Part shown: one piece after another, positions 6,592 through 14,232 of the stretch
Numbering within the stretch: position 1 is the stretch's first letter
Layout of the letters: the number at the start of each line of letters is the position of its first letter
NCBI GenBank assembly: GCA_038247995.1
Contig: JBBRUG010000112.1
Location: 1 to 16,383, forward strand
DNA length: 16,383 nucleotides
Direction: 5' to 3'
From: JBBRUG01 sp038247995
GTDB taxonomy: Bacteria > Chloroflexota > Chloroflexia > Chloroflexales > Chloroflexaceae
The notes under the pieces: model-generated
Database searches by the model: none
Told to the model about the DNA's origin: nothing
Seen by the model: the letters and a program-made list of their open reading frames with translations, nothing else
Made by a program: the position numbers and the translations under genes

Positions 6592-8145
6592 GTGATCAAG
6601 GTACGCCATGCACGGCTCACCAGGGTGAGCCTGATCGCTTTGTTCGCGTTGGTTCTGGCAGCCTGCGGCGCCCAGCCGACCGCCCAACCGGAACCGACAA
6701 CCGCCCCTGCTGCACCGACCGCAGTGCCGCCTGCCCCCACGGAAGCGCCGACCGCGGCACCTACCGCCGAACCGACCACCGCGCCGGTTGCCGCCGAACC
6801 GTTGAAGGTCGTTGCGACCTATAGCATCCTCGGCGATCTGGTACAGAATGTCGTCGGCGCGAGCGGCTTGATCGAACTGACCGTCCTGGTTGGCCCCGGC
6901 GGCGATGCGCATACCTACCAGCCGACGCCGCGTGATAGCGTGGCCCTGGCCGAGGCCGACATTCTGTTTGAGAACGGCCTGGAGTTCGAGAGTTGGATCG
7001 ATGATCTGTATACCGCTTCCGGCTCGACGGCAACGCGGGTGGCCGTGACCGAAGGTATCCCCAATCTGATCCCCTCCACCGGCCACAGCAATAGTCACGA
7101 CGACGCACTGGCCTACGCCTGCGAGCATTTTGCCGATGCTCCCGAAACCGTGACGGCCGCTGCGCTCGACGCTACGCCTACCGCAGCGATCCCCGACGAC
7201 CACACGCACTATGTCGTGGAACTGAACAATGGCGCCGGGACCGTCGGCCTGAGCCGCGCCGAAGACGCCGACGTGAGCTTCTTCCTCGGCAGCGATGTAC
7301 CATTCGCCGTCAGCCAGGCCGGCGCAGCGGTTGAACCGGAACTGGTTGAGCCGGTGGCCGCAGGTTGCGCCGCGATTGCGATCGTCTACACCTACGACCT
7401 GCCCCCCGGCGACTATGCGATGAGCTTCGGCCCCAACGCCGGCGCGAGCGTGGCCCTCGTTTGGGAAGAAGCCGGCCATAGCCACGCGGAGGGCGAAGCG
7501 CATGCCGAGGGCGAAGCGCATGCCGAGGGCGAAGCGCATGCCGAGGGCGAAGCGCATGCTGAGGGCGAAGCGCATGCTGAGGGCGAAGCGCACGGCCACA
7601 GCCACGGCGAGTACGATCCGCATGTCTGGCACGACCCGAACAACGCCATGGTAATGGTCGAGGCGATCCGCAACACCTTTGTCGGCGCCGACCCGACCAA
7701 TGCCGCGACCTACGCGCTCAACGCCGACGCCTATCTGGCCGAGTTGCGCACCTTGGATGCCTCCATTGCCGCAGCGGTCGCGCAGCTACCCGCAGAGCGG
7801 CGCAAGCTGGTCACCGGCCACGACACCTTCGGCTACTTTGCCCGGCAGTACGGCTTCACGATTATCGGGACGGCTTTGGGTTCGGTTTCGACCGAGGCTG
7901 CCGACCCTTCGGCAGGCCAGATCGCCGAACTGGTCGAGGCGATCCGCGCCGCAGGCGTACCGGCGATCTTTGCCGAGAATATCAGCAACCCAGCGCTCAT
8001 GGAGACGATCGCTGCTGAGGCCGGCGTGCAACTTGCGCCGACGCTCTACACCGATGCGCTGGGCGAACCGGGCAGCCCCGGCGCAACCTACCTGGGCATG
8101 GTGCGCGTTAACGTCGACACGATCGTGACGGCATTGGGTCAGTAA
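6592..8145 (+). CDS. znuA: ZnuA-like zinc-binding lipoprotein with inserted domain and HAEGEA repeats
   Basis: A 517-residue cluster A-I metal-binding protein, far longer than the usual 300. A lipoprotein signal ends in VLAAC (C25), followed by a Pro/Thr/Ala-rich linker to about 65. The ZnuA domain starts at LKVVATYSILGDLV. Expected ligands are H107 (GDAHTY), H344/H347 (HVWHDP), H410 (TGHDTF) and D488 (YTDALG). Between the first and second ligands lies an extra stretch (about 165-343): a beta-rich segment with YACEHF and THYVVELN, then six HAEGEA repeats and a HGHSHGEYD cluster. His-rich loops in ZnuA bind extra zinc or act as sensors. The GTG at 6592 follows AGAGG by about eight bases; an in-frame ATG at 6562 overlaps zur. 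It ends the operon without a ZnuBC pair. Confidence 0.92.
   Translation: MIKVRHARLTRVSLIALFALVLAACGAQPTAQPEPTTAPAAPTAVPPAPTEAPTAAPTAEPTTAPVAAEPLKVVATYSILGDLVQNVVGASGLIELTVLVGPGGDAHTYQPTPRDSVALAEADILFENGLEFESWIDDLYTASGSTATRVAVTEGIPNLIPSTGHSNSHDDALAYACEHFADAPETVTAAALDATPTAAIPDDHTHYVVELNNGAGTVGLSRAEDADVSFFLGSDVPFAVSQAGAAVEPELVEPVAAGCAAIAIVYTYDLPPGDYAMSFGPNAGASVALVWEEAGHSHAEGEAHAEGEAHAEGEAHAEGEAHAEGEAHAEGEAHGHSHGEYDPHVWHDPNNAMVMVEAIRNTFVGADPTNAATYALNADAYLAELRTLDASIAAAVAQLPAERRKLVTGHDTFGYFARQYGFTIIGTALGSVSTEAADPSAGQIAELVEAIRAAGVPAIFAENISNPALMETIAAEAGVQLAPTLYTDALGEPGSPGATYLGMVRVNVDTIVTALGQ
7483..7590 (+). repeat. 18-bp in-frame tandem repeat encoding HAEGEA x6
   Basis: Six consecutive 18-bp units (7483, 7501, 7519, 7537, 7555, 7573), each reading His-Ala-Glu-Gly-Glu-Ala. 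Units 2-4 are identical at the DNA level (CAT GCC GAG GGC GAA GCG); units 5-6 change only the Ala codon to GCT. This near identity implies recent expansion by slippage. Copy number may vary between strains without breaking the frame. Confidence 0.95.
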
Positions 8146-8157
8146 CCGGGTTGGCCG

Positions 8158-8199
8158 GCGAGCAGGTGTGGAAACGCTCAGTGCATGCTCGCTCGTTTT
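8158..8199 (+). terminator. Possible weak terminator after znuA
   Basis: GCGAGCA (8158-8164) pairs with TGCTCGC (8186-8192) across a 21-base loop, and TTTT follows at 8196-8199. It begins 12 bases after the znuA stop. The stem is short and the loop long, so termination may be partial. Confidence 0.3.
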
Positions 8200-8237
8200 G
8201 CTTTCCGAAAGTCCTTTGCTCGTTGCGACGATAGACG

Positions 8238-8274
8238 ACAGACGACCGAGGCCCCACTCCCGGCGGTCGTCTGT
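8238..8274. repeat. Intergenic inverted repeat (11-bp arms)
   Basis: ACAGACGACCG (8238-8248) and CGGTCGTCTGT (8264-8274) are perfect complements around a 15-base loop. The flanks keep repeating GACGAC on the left and GTCGTC on the right out to about 8293, making a larger imperfect palindrome. No T tract follows, so it is not a typical terminator. It may be a dispersed intergenic repeat. Confidence 0.6.
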
Positions 8275-8355
8275 GGTCAGTCGTCCGTCGTCAAAACCGG
8301 AAACGAACTTCTAGGATGTTGTACCAGTTTGCTGGACATTGCGAGGAGCAGAGGA

Positions 8356-9585
8356 ATGTCTGAACAAACGGATTGGGCCGATCGCTGGCTGGGCGGCTTT
8401 TGCACCGTAGGGGCGCTGGGCGGCTTGCCGGTACGCGGGCCGGATTATGCCGCCCATCCGCCGCTGGATCAGCTGTTGCTGCTGCCGCCCGCTGCTACGC
8501 GTCCGATTGGCGACGCTCAGGCGGCGCGCGCAGCTTGGTCGGATGCGTTGGGCGGCGCGAGCGTCGTGTTGCTGGCAAGCGTCGCCCGCGCACGAACTCT
8601 CGTGCTGCGCGCATTGGGTGTTCAGCCCGGCGAGCCGGTGGGCCTGCCGGCGAACGCCACCCGCGATCTGGCCGAAGCCATAAAACACCATCCGGCAACG
8701 CCGCGCTGGTTGGATCTCGCCGCCGACCTCAGTCTGATGACAGTCGCCGAGCGCCTGGCCGATGTGCGCGTCGTCTGGGCACATCCGCTGGGCGGTATTG
8801 GCGCGCTCATGCCGCTGGAAGACCAGGCGCTACTCGTCGATGCAAGCGACACACTGCCGGCGCCCGGCGAACCGCTTCCTCACGACCCGGTGGCAGCGAC
8901 GATCTACGGCTTGCATCTGCATAGCGATTCACAGCGCAGCGGCGCACTGATCGTCTGCGCCGACCCGACACTAGCACTGGCGCTTGAGGTGCTGTGCGGC
9001 CCACAGGATCAGATCGATCCGCCGGCGGCGCTGGCCCAATTGCAGCGCCTGGCCGGGCCGGGCGGTCTTGCCGCGCGCCAGCAGGCGAACCTCACTGCCG
9101 TCCGCGAGGGGCTGATTCAAGCGGCCGGGTTGCCGCTGATTGAAGCGCTGCCCAATGGGTTGGCGCAGCATATCGCCGTTCGGGTGCCCGCGCCATGCGA
9201 TGCAGCAACCTTCTATGCCTATGTACTGGGCGAACAAACGCCGGTGCGCTGGCTGCCCGCGCAGCGCCCGCTCCACTACGCCGCCGTGCGCTCCAATGGT
9301 GCGCCCCAAATGGCGGCAACCGCAGCGCACCTGGCCCGCGTACTGCTCGTGCCGGTTGGCCCCGACTACACCGCCGAGGAAGTGAAACACGCCGTGCTCG
9401 GCATTACCAAAGCCGCCGACTACCTGGGCGTACGCTGGGCGACCAACCCCGAGCGCGCCGCATGGTATGCGCAACAGATGGTCGAATGGTATGGCACCGA
9501 TCACGATGCCTATCGGGTGCTGTTTGCTTGCCCCGACGCATTGACAGCGCGCGCATTGCAACATATCATACGCCGTGAATATTGA
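8356..9585 (+). CDS. DegT/DnrJ/EryC1-fold aminotransferase-like protein, apparently lacking the PLP lysine
   Basis: A 409-residue protein. The stretch ALGVQPGEPVGLPANATRDL (86-105), then ATPRWLDL, mirrors the family pattern LGxxPGDEVIxPxxT...ATPVFVDV. LLVDASDTL (159-167) matches the segment carrying the Asp that binds the PLP ring nitrogen. The segment that normally carries the Schiff-base lysine (FSFHPTKNLxxGEGG) aligns with IYGLHLHSDSQRSGALIV and has no lysine; H187, H189 or S190 lie nearest. It may be a non-catalytic relative, or use His as ColD-type dehydratases do. GAGGAG at 8343-8348, seven bases before the ATG, sets the start; an open frame extends to 8185 without support. It lies between znuA and the FecCD-type importer. 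Substrate and role are unknown. Confidence 0.78.
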   Translation: MSEQTDWADRWLGGFCTVGALGGLPVRGPDYAAHPPLDQLLLLPPAATRPIGDAQAARAAWSDALGGASVVLLASVARARTLVLRALGVQPGEPVGLPANATRDLAEAIKHHPATPRWLDLAADLSLMTVAERLADVRVVWAHPLGGIGALMPLEDQALLVDASDTLPAPGEPLPHDPVAATIYGLHLHSDSQRSGALIVCADPTLALALEVLCGPQDQIDPPAALAQLQRLAGPGGLAARQQANLTAVREGLIQAAGLPLIEALPNGLAQHIAVRVPAPCDAATFYAYVLGEQTPVRWLPAQRPLHYAAVRSNGAPQMAATAAHLARVLLVPVGPDYTAEEVKHAVLGITKAADYLGVRWATNPERAAWYAQQMVEWYGTDHDAYRVLFACPDALTARALQHIIRREY

Positions 9586-9597
9586 TATACACTATCA
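9583..9597. promoter_or_regulatory. Fur/Zur-like operator, perfect (TGATA-tacac-TATCA)
   Basis: A perfect palindromic box like those at 1156-1170 and 1265-1279. Its first three bases are the TGA stop of the DegT-like gene, and it lies 57 bases before the first possible start of the permease gene. No convincing -35/-10 pair could be placed, but the position suits repression of the importer operon. It ties this operon to the zinc locus. Confidence 0.68.
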
Positions 9598-9653
9598 CTT
9601 AATCAGTCGGCAGCGTTGCCGATGCCGTTGTCACTGCTGACCGGATCGCATGT

Positions 9654-10821
9654 GTGCCGATTGAGGTAAAGGTGGATTCTTCGGTTTCAGCTGCGCCGGC
9701 GCCGAACGCCAAACCACGGCGGCGTCCGCAGCGGGCTTCCCCGAGTCAGGTTCGTTTCTGGAGCTTGTTCAGCGCCCTTGGCGTGGCCGTACTGCTTGCC
9801 GTTGTGCTGGCCCGTCGCTGTCGGTGCGGTGACGGTGCCCTTCACCACCGTGCTGGGCGTGATCGCCTGGCATCTGGCCGATCTGCTGGCCCACGCCCTG
9901 GCGCTGGTCGGCATGACGATCACCAATCCCATTGACGTGACCTGGACGGCCACGCAGGCGCAGATCGTCTGGCAGTTCCGCCTGCCGCGCGCGCTGCTCG
10001 CCGTCATCGTCGGCGCGGCGCTCGCGATCTCCGGCACCGTGTTGCAGGCGATTGTACGTAATCCCCTGGCCGACCCCTACATCTTCGGGATTTCGTCAGG
10101 CGCGTCACTAGGCGCCGTGGCCGTGCTGACCCTCGGCGCAGCGGTCGTCGGCGGGCTGTCATTAGCATTGGCCGCCTTCCTCGGCGCGCTGATCACGATG
10201 ATCGTCGTGTATGTGATTGCGCAGCAGGATGGCAGCGCAGCACCGACCCGGCTGATCCTGGCCGGCGTCGCCACCGGCTATGTCTTGTCGGCGTTCACCA
10301 GTTATCTGGTGCTGCGTTCGGCGACGCCCAGCGGCGGCGCAGCGGCGGTGCTCTACTGGCTGGCGGGCAGCCTCGGCGGTGCAAAGTGGGAGTACCTGGG
10401 CGTGCCTAGCCTGGTGCTGCTGCTTGCGACGATGGTGCTGGTGCTCCAGGCGCGCCCGCTGAATGCCATCCCCGCCGGCGACGAGACCGCCGTCGGGCTG
10501 GGCGTGAATGTTGAGCGGTTCCGGTTACAACTATTTGTGATCACCTCGCTGCTCGTTGGCGTGGTCGTGGCGATCTCGGGCGCAATTGGCTTTGTCGGCC
10601 TGATGATCCCGCATGTCACGCGCATGCTCGTCGGCGCCGATCACCGGCGCGTGCTGCCGATCGCCACGCTGCTTGGTGGTAGCTACCTGGTACTGGTCGA
10701 TCTGCTTGGGCGTACGCTGATCGCCCCCCAGGAGTTGCCGGTCGGTATTGTGACTGCGGCGCTGGGCGGGCCATTCTTCCTCTGGTTGCTGCGCCGGAAG
10801 CGGCCGGGAGGCGGTACATGA
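9654..10821 (+). CDS. FecCD/BtuC-type metal or metallophore ABC permease, apparent N-terminal frameshift
   Basis: Multi-pass inner-membrane permease of the FecCD/BtuC family. Family signatures are present: RLPRALLAVIVGAALAISG, LQAIVRNPLADPYIFGISSG, and GAIGFVGLMIPHVTRMLVG, with about ten hydrophobic segments. The first 53 codons (GTG 9654, or GTG 9672 with GAGG at 9663-9666) encode the cytoplasmic N-terminus and half of the first membrane helix. The rest is one frame over, up to 10821. Removing one C from the CCC at 9811-9813 rejoins them as VVLAVAVGAVTVPF, the expected helix. This is a sequencing error, a recent mutation or a slippage site; without it the product would stop at 9935. An upstream TTG at 9778 opens the second frame but reads a shadow N-terminus. 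It overlaps the ATPase gene by ATGA. Confidence 0.85.
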
Positions 10822-11606
10822 AGTTGGAAGTAGCTGCCGTCGCAGTGGCGATTGCGGGCAAGCGGATCGTACACGACGTGTCATTGGAGGTTGCAGCGGG
10901 TAGCATCGTCGGGCTGATCGGCCCCAACGGTAGCGGCAAGTCCACGCTGCTGCGCGCCGTCTATCGCATGCTCCGCCCGGCGGCGGGGTATGTGCGGCTG
11001 GGCAGCGACGATGTCTGGCAGCTCAGCGCCCGGGCCAGCGCCCAGCGCACCGGCGTGGTGGTGCAAGAGACGCCGAGCGACTTTGCGTTCACCGTGGCCG
11101 AAGTGGTGCAGATGGGGCGCACGCCACATAAGGGCATGCTTGCCGGCGACACGCCTGACGACGCGCAGATCATTGCATCCGCACTGGAGCGGGTGCAGAT
11201 GCGCAGCTTCAGCGAACGACAGTTCAGCACGCTCTCCGGCGGCGAGAAGCAGCGCGTGCTGGTGGCGCGGGCGCTGGCCCAACAGCCGAAGTTCCTCGTG
11301 CTCGATGAGCCGACCAACCACCTCGACATTCACTACCAGCTAGAGATCCTCGAACTGGTCAAAAGCCTGGGCATCACCACCCTGATCACGCTCCACGATC
11401 TGAACCTGGCAGCGGCCTATTGCCACGCGCTCTATCTGCTCAACCAGGGCCGGATTGTCGCCGCTGGGCCGCCGGAGGACGTGCTGACGCCGGAGCGCTT
11501 GCGTGCGGTCTTTCTCGTTGATGCCATCCCCGGTCGTCATCCCGTCACCGGCGCGTTACAACTGGCCTTTGTGCCGCTGCCGCATCAGCACACAGACAAC
11601 GCCTAA
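10818..11606 (+). CDS. FecE/BtuD-type ABC transporter ATPase
   Basis: A 262-residue ATP-binding subunit for the preceding permease. Walker A GPNGSGKST is at 35-43, Q-loop Q83, signature LSGGE at 139-143, Walker B FLVLDEP at 159-165, D-loop NHLD at 167-170, switch His193 (LITLHD). Length and the order VVQET...MGRTPH are typical of iron-siderophore, B12 and metallophore importers rather than of ZnuC. The C-terminus ends PLPHQHTDNA, with two His residues. All catalytic motifs are intact, so the frameshift in the permease is not matched by decay here. The four-base overlap ATGA implies coupled translation. Confidence 0.95.
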   Translation: MKLEVAAVAVAIAGKRIVHDVSLEVAAGSIVGLIGPNGSGKSTLLRAVYRMLRPAAGYVRLGSDDVWQLSARASAQRTGVVVQETPSDFAFTVAEVVQMGRTPHKGMLAGDTPDDAQIIASALERVQMRSFSERQFSTLSGGEKQRVLVARALAQQPKFLVLDEPTNHLDIHYQLEILELVKSLGITTLITLHDLNLAAAYCHALYLLNQGRIVAAGPPEDVLTPERLRAVFLVDAIPGRHPVTGALQLAFVPLPHQHTDNA

Positions 11607-11653
11607 TACCTATTGTTCATCGGCGCAATTTGCGCAATCTGCGGACAACGTGT

Positions 11654-12391
11654 ATGGATTCTGCCACGGCTTTTGCCATCTTTCGCGCCAGCTTCACCGA
11701 CGTGCCGTCGCGCCGGGCGATTTCTACTATGCACCAGGCCGGGCCGCTGCCGGTGGTGCGCAGCGATTATCTCTGGAACGGCGCACGCCGCCATACCGAC
11801 GACTTCTTTATGCATGCGATTGCGCCGGAAGCCGCCCTTGTCGCCGTGCGCGCGTACAATCCACTGCCACAGCACTACCTGCTCGTCATCGACGATCAGC
11901 TCGACACCCTGGCCGCCTACACAGCGGCAGGGTATCGGCTTGCCTTCAGCGAGTACCTGATGGCGCGCCCACTGACCGATTTGCCGCCGCTTGAGTCGAG
12001 CGTGCCGGTGCAACGCGTATGCGATGCGGCTGAAGCAGTACAGGTGAACGCCGCCGATGCGGAAGCCGAGCCCTGGGTGCGCCCCGGCAATCTCGCAGCG
12101 CCCAACCTGCGCCACTATTATCTTGCGCAAGAGGGCGTGATCGCCGCCCGCGCCCGCAGTTGGCAGCCGGATCCGGTGTGCTCATATGTAACCCATGTGC
12201 TCACGCATCCCGCCTATCGTCGGCGCGGGTTGGCACGCGCGATTATGCTCCGCCTGCTCCACGACGATGCCGCTCAGGGCGTGACAAACAGCGTGCTGGT
12301 GGCATCCGAGGAGGGCGACCTGCTCTACCGCAGCCTCGGCTATACCCGCCTGGCAACCCTGCTCGTGCTGGAACCAAAGCCAACCTCATGA
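11654..12391 (+). CDS. GNAT-like acetyltransferase, first of a tandem pair
   Basis: A 245-residue protein with a recognisable GNAT core in its C-terminal half: THVLTHPAYRRRGLARAIMLRLL (acetyl-CoA binding, RRRGLA equivalent to Q/RxxGxG/A) and a final LLYRSLGYTRL. The N-terminal half is related to the same half of the next gene (compare AAYTAAGYRLAFSEYLM with AAYTALGYSFEGQEWLM) and ends in a similar GY motif, which suggests a degenerate second GNAT half. The ATG at 11654 is chosen because codons upstream in frame (TTG 11630) look unlikely. No clear ribosome binding site is seen, so the start is uncertain. It is 47 bases after the ATPase and overlaps the next gene by ATGA. The substrate is unknown. 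Confidence 0.8.
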   Translation: MDSATAFAIFRASFTDVPSRRAISTMHQAGPLPVVRSDYLWNGARRHTDDFFMHAIAPEAALVAVRAYNPLPQHYLLVIDDQLDTLAAYTAAGYRLAFSEYLMARPLTDLPPLESSVPVQRVCDAAEAVQVNAADAEAEPWVRPGNLAAPNLRHYYLAQEGVIAARARSWQPDPVCSYVTHVLTHPAYRRRGLARAIMLRLLHDDAAQGVTNSVLVASEEGDLLYRSLGYTRLATLLVLEPKPTS

Positions 12392-13125
12392 CTCCCACAG
12401 CTGTCTTTGTGCAGAGCTTCGCCCACCTGCAACACCGCCTCGGCGGGAGCGCGCTGGATTACGCCGCAGGCATTCCGTTTGTCCGCTTTGGGCCAGCCGC
12501 GCATGGGCGCAGCGAAGAGTTCTTTGCTGTCGATGTCGCGCCGGCGCATGCCCATGCGGTTGCCCAGGCCACCGCCCGCAGCCAGGGCTACTGGATCACC
12601 GCCATCGAGCCGCTGGGGACGAGCAGCGCCGCCGCGTATACCGCACTTGGCTATTCGTTTGAAGGGCAGGAGTGGCTCATGACCCTGCCACTGACTGCAG
12701 CAGCGCTCCCTACGACTCAAGCCGAACACATTCGTGACCCAAACATCGTTGCGCAGATCAACGCCGCCAGCAGGCGGCGGATCTTCCCCCCAACCGAGCT
12801 TGACCGCCCGGATCTGACCGTTGTCGCCGTGCTGGAAGCCGGCGTACCTGTCGCCTGGGGCGGCCAGGTCTGGGCCACACCGCAGCAGCCCTATGTTACT
12901 CACATTCACACCCTGGAGACGCATCGCCGGCGTGGCCTAGCGCTGGCCGTGATGCGTGCATTGATCCATGAGGCTTGCACACGCGGCGCAACTGCCAGTG
13001 TGCTCGCGGCGACGGCAATGGGCCGGAGCCTCTATCAGCGCCTGGGCTATCAAGATGTAGCCCACATTCGCATCTGGCAATCGCCGGAACCGGCCGAAAT
13101 GCTTGCTTGCACAATAGAAAGCTGA
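12388..13125 (+). CDS. GNAT-like acetyltransferase, second of a tandem pair
   Basis: A 245-residue paralogue of the preceding gene, of the same length and layout. The C-terminal GNAT core reads THIHTLETHRRRGLALAVMRALIHEA and ends LYQRLGYQDVAHIRIW. The N-terminal half is rich in Ala and His and ends GYSFEGQEWLMTLPL, parallel to the first copy. The ATG at 12388 overlaps the previous TGA (ATGA). The next gene begins five bases after its stop. The pair lies between an importer ATPase and its binding protein, an odd place for acetyltransferases unless they act on the imported compound; this is inference. Confidence 0.8.
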   Translation: MTPTAVFVQSFAHLQHRLGGSALDYAAGIPFVRFGPAAHGRSEEFFAVDVAPAHAHAVAQATARSQGYWITAIEPLGTSSAAAYTALGYSFEGQEWLMTLPLTAAALPTTQAEHIRDPNIVAQINAASRRRIFPPTELDRPDLTVVAVLEAGVPVAWGGQVWATPQQPYVTHIHTLETHRRRGLALAVMRALIHEACTRGATASVLAATAMGRSLYQRLGYQDVAHIRIWQSPEPAEMLACTIES

Positions 13126-13130
13126 CTCCT

Positions 13131-14108
13131 ATGCCGCATGTCTTCACCCGCTTGATGTTCATTTTGCTTGTGTTCGCCCTTCTTACGGCCTGCGGCAGCG
13201 CTCCGACTGCTCAGCCTTCTGCCGCTCCACTTGCGGCAACCGCCAACTCTGCACCGACGGATGCGCCTGCCGCAATAGCGGGGAGTTACCCCCTCACGAT
13301 CGAAAACTGCGGTCGCACACTCACTTTCACCCAGGCGCCGGAACGCGTGCTGGCCATATATCAGCCGCTTGCCGAGATTATGATTGCGCTTGGCCTTGGC
13401 GAGAAGATTGTTGGGATTCAGTATGGTCAGTCGCAGGAACCCCTGCCTGAGCAAGCTGAAGCATTCCTCTTTAGCACTTTCATGGAACTTCCGGCATCGC
13501 AGAACGAGCGGAGCGTAGGCGTGAATTGCGCCGCATCCGGGATCGGCTTGCGCCTGCCTGAAGCTGTAGAAGTCATGGCCCGCGCCTTCCATCCCGATGC
13601 CTTCAGTGCTGCGCCCGCAACAGAAACGGCGACCTACCCGGTTACCATCGAGAATTGCGGCAACACGCCCACCTTCACGCAGGCGCCGGAGCGCATCGCG
13701 CCGCTCTACCCGCCGGTAACCGAGATGTTGCTGCTGCTCGGCTTGGAGGAACGCATCGTCGGGATTGGCGGTTCGGGAACAGAACCAGTGCTGACCGACC
13801 TCCAGGCGAGCTATGTCGCGCTGCCCAAATTGGCCGATAGTTCCGCCATCCCGCGTGAGGTCTTGCTGGCTGCCGAACCCGACCTGGTAATGGACAATCA
13901 GCCCGACTACTTCTACGACGCGAGCCAGGGTTTTGCCACCCGTGAGGAGATCGCCGCCGCCGGTGCGCAGATCTACACCCTCAGTGCCAAGTGTGACGGC
14001 GGCAAGCTCGACGCGACGATGGAGGACGTGTACACCGACCTGCGCAACCTCGGCGCGATCTTTGGGGTGCTCCTGGCACGGATGCTATACCCGGATCGGT
14101 TTGAGTAG
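13131..14108 (+). CDS. FepB/BtuF-type binding lipoprotein, mosaic of two internally deleted copies
   Basis: A 325-residue lipoprotein (signal ending LLTAC, C21). After a linker, YPLTIENCGRTLTFTQAPER (53-72) starts a class III binding domain, which is cut near residue 112. A piece that looks like the C-terminal end of the same kind of protein follows (SQNERSVGV...GIGLRLPEAVEVMARAFHPDAF, to 158). A second copy begins YPVTIENCG (169), runs through EVLLAAEPDLVMDN to the interdomain start DLRNLGAIFGV (304-313), and joins directly to LLARMLYPDRFE, again a C-terminal end. Each copy lacks most of the second lobe. Copies 53-97 and 169-213 agree at about 28 of 45 residues by eye. It could be decay, assembly collapse, or a new form. 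ATG at 13131 has a weak ribosome binding site. Confidence 0.82.
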   Translation: MPHVFTRLMFILLVFALLTACGSAPTAQPSAAPLAATANSAPTDAPAAIAGSYPLTIENCGRTLTFTQAPERVLAIYQPLAEIMIALGLGEKIVGIQYGQSQEPLPEQAEAFLFSTFMELPASQNERSVGVNCAASGIGLRLPEAVEVMARAFHPDAFSAAPATETATYPVTIENCGNTPTFTQAPERIAPLYPPVTEMLLLLGLEERIVGIGGSGTEPVLTDLQASYVALPKLADSSAIPREVLLAAEPDLVMDNQPDYFYDASQGFATREEIAAAGAQIYTLSAKCDGGKLDATMEDVYTDLRNLGAIFGVLLARMLYPDRFE

Positions 14109-14232
14109 CTTGCATAGGGGCGCCTGTGTGGTCGTCAAGCCTGGGCTAGCCTCGGCTTCCGCCGCGTCAGATCCCGATGGCGGCGATCAGTAGTCAGTCG
14201 CTGGTCTGAAACTTCGGAGTACTGGTACACGC

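Noticed and set aside
6466..7632. Long minus-strand open frame opposite znuA
   Set aside because: It mirrors the Pro/Thr linker and the HAEGEA repeat on the other strand and has no family features; a codon-bias shadow.
9556..9597. TTGCAA with TATTGA as a promoter for the importer operon
   Set aside because: The -10 match is poor and the spacer is 18; several equally weak alternatives exist, so only the operator box was called.
9778..9850. TTG at 9778 as true start of the permease
   Set aside because: It reads the first membrane helix in a shadow frame (AWPYCLPLCWP); the other frame gives a normal FecCD N-terminus up to 9811, so a frameshift explains the data better.
11623..11635. Palindrome GCGCAA-T-TTGCGC before the first tandem GNAT gene
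   Set aside because: A single short palindrome with no match to the TGATA-N5-TATCA boxes and no promoter around it; could be chance.
14154..14190. CGCCGC/GCGGCG hairpin between the convergent genes as a terminator
   Set aside because: Six-base stem, 14-base loop and no T tract; too weak to call in GC-rich DNA. The rest of 14109-14232 shows nothing else.
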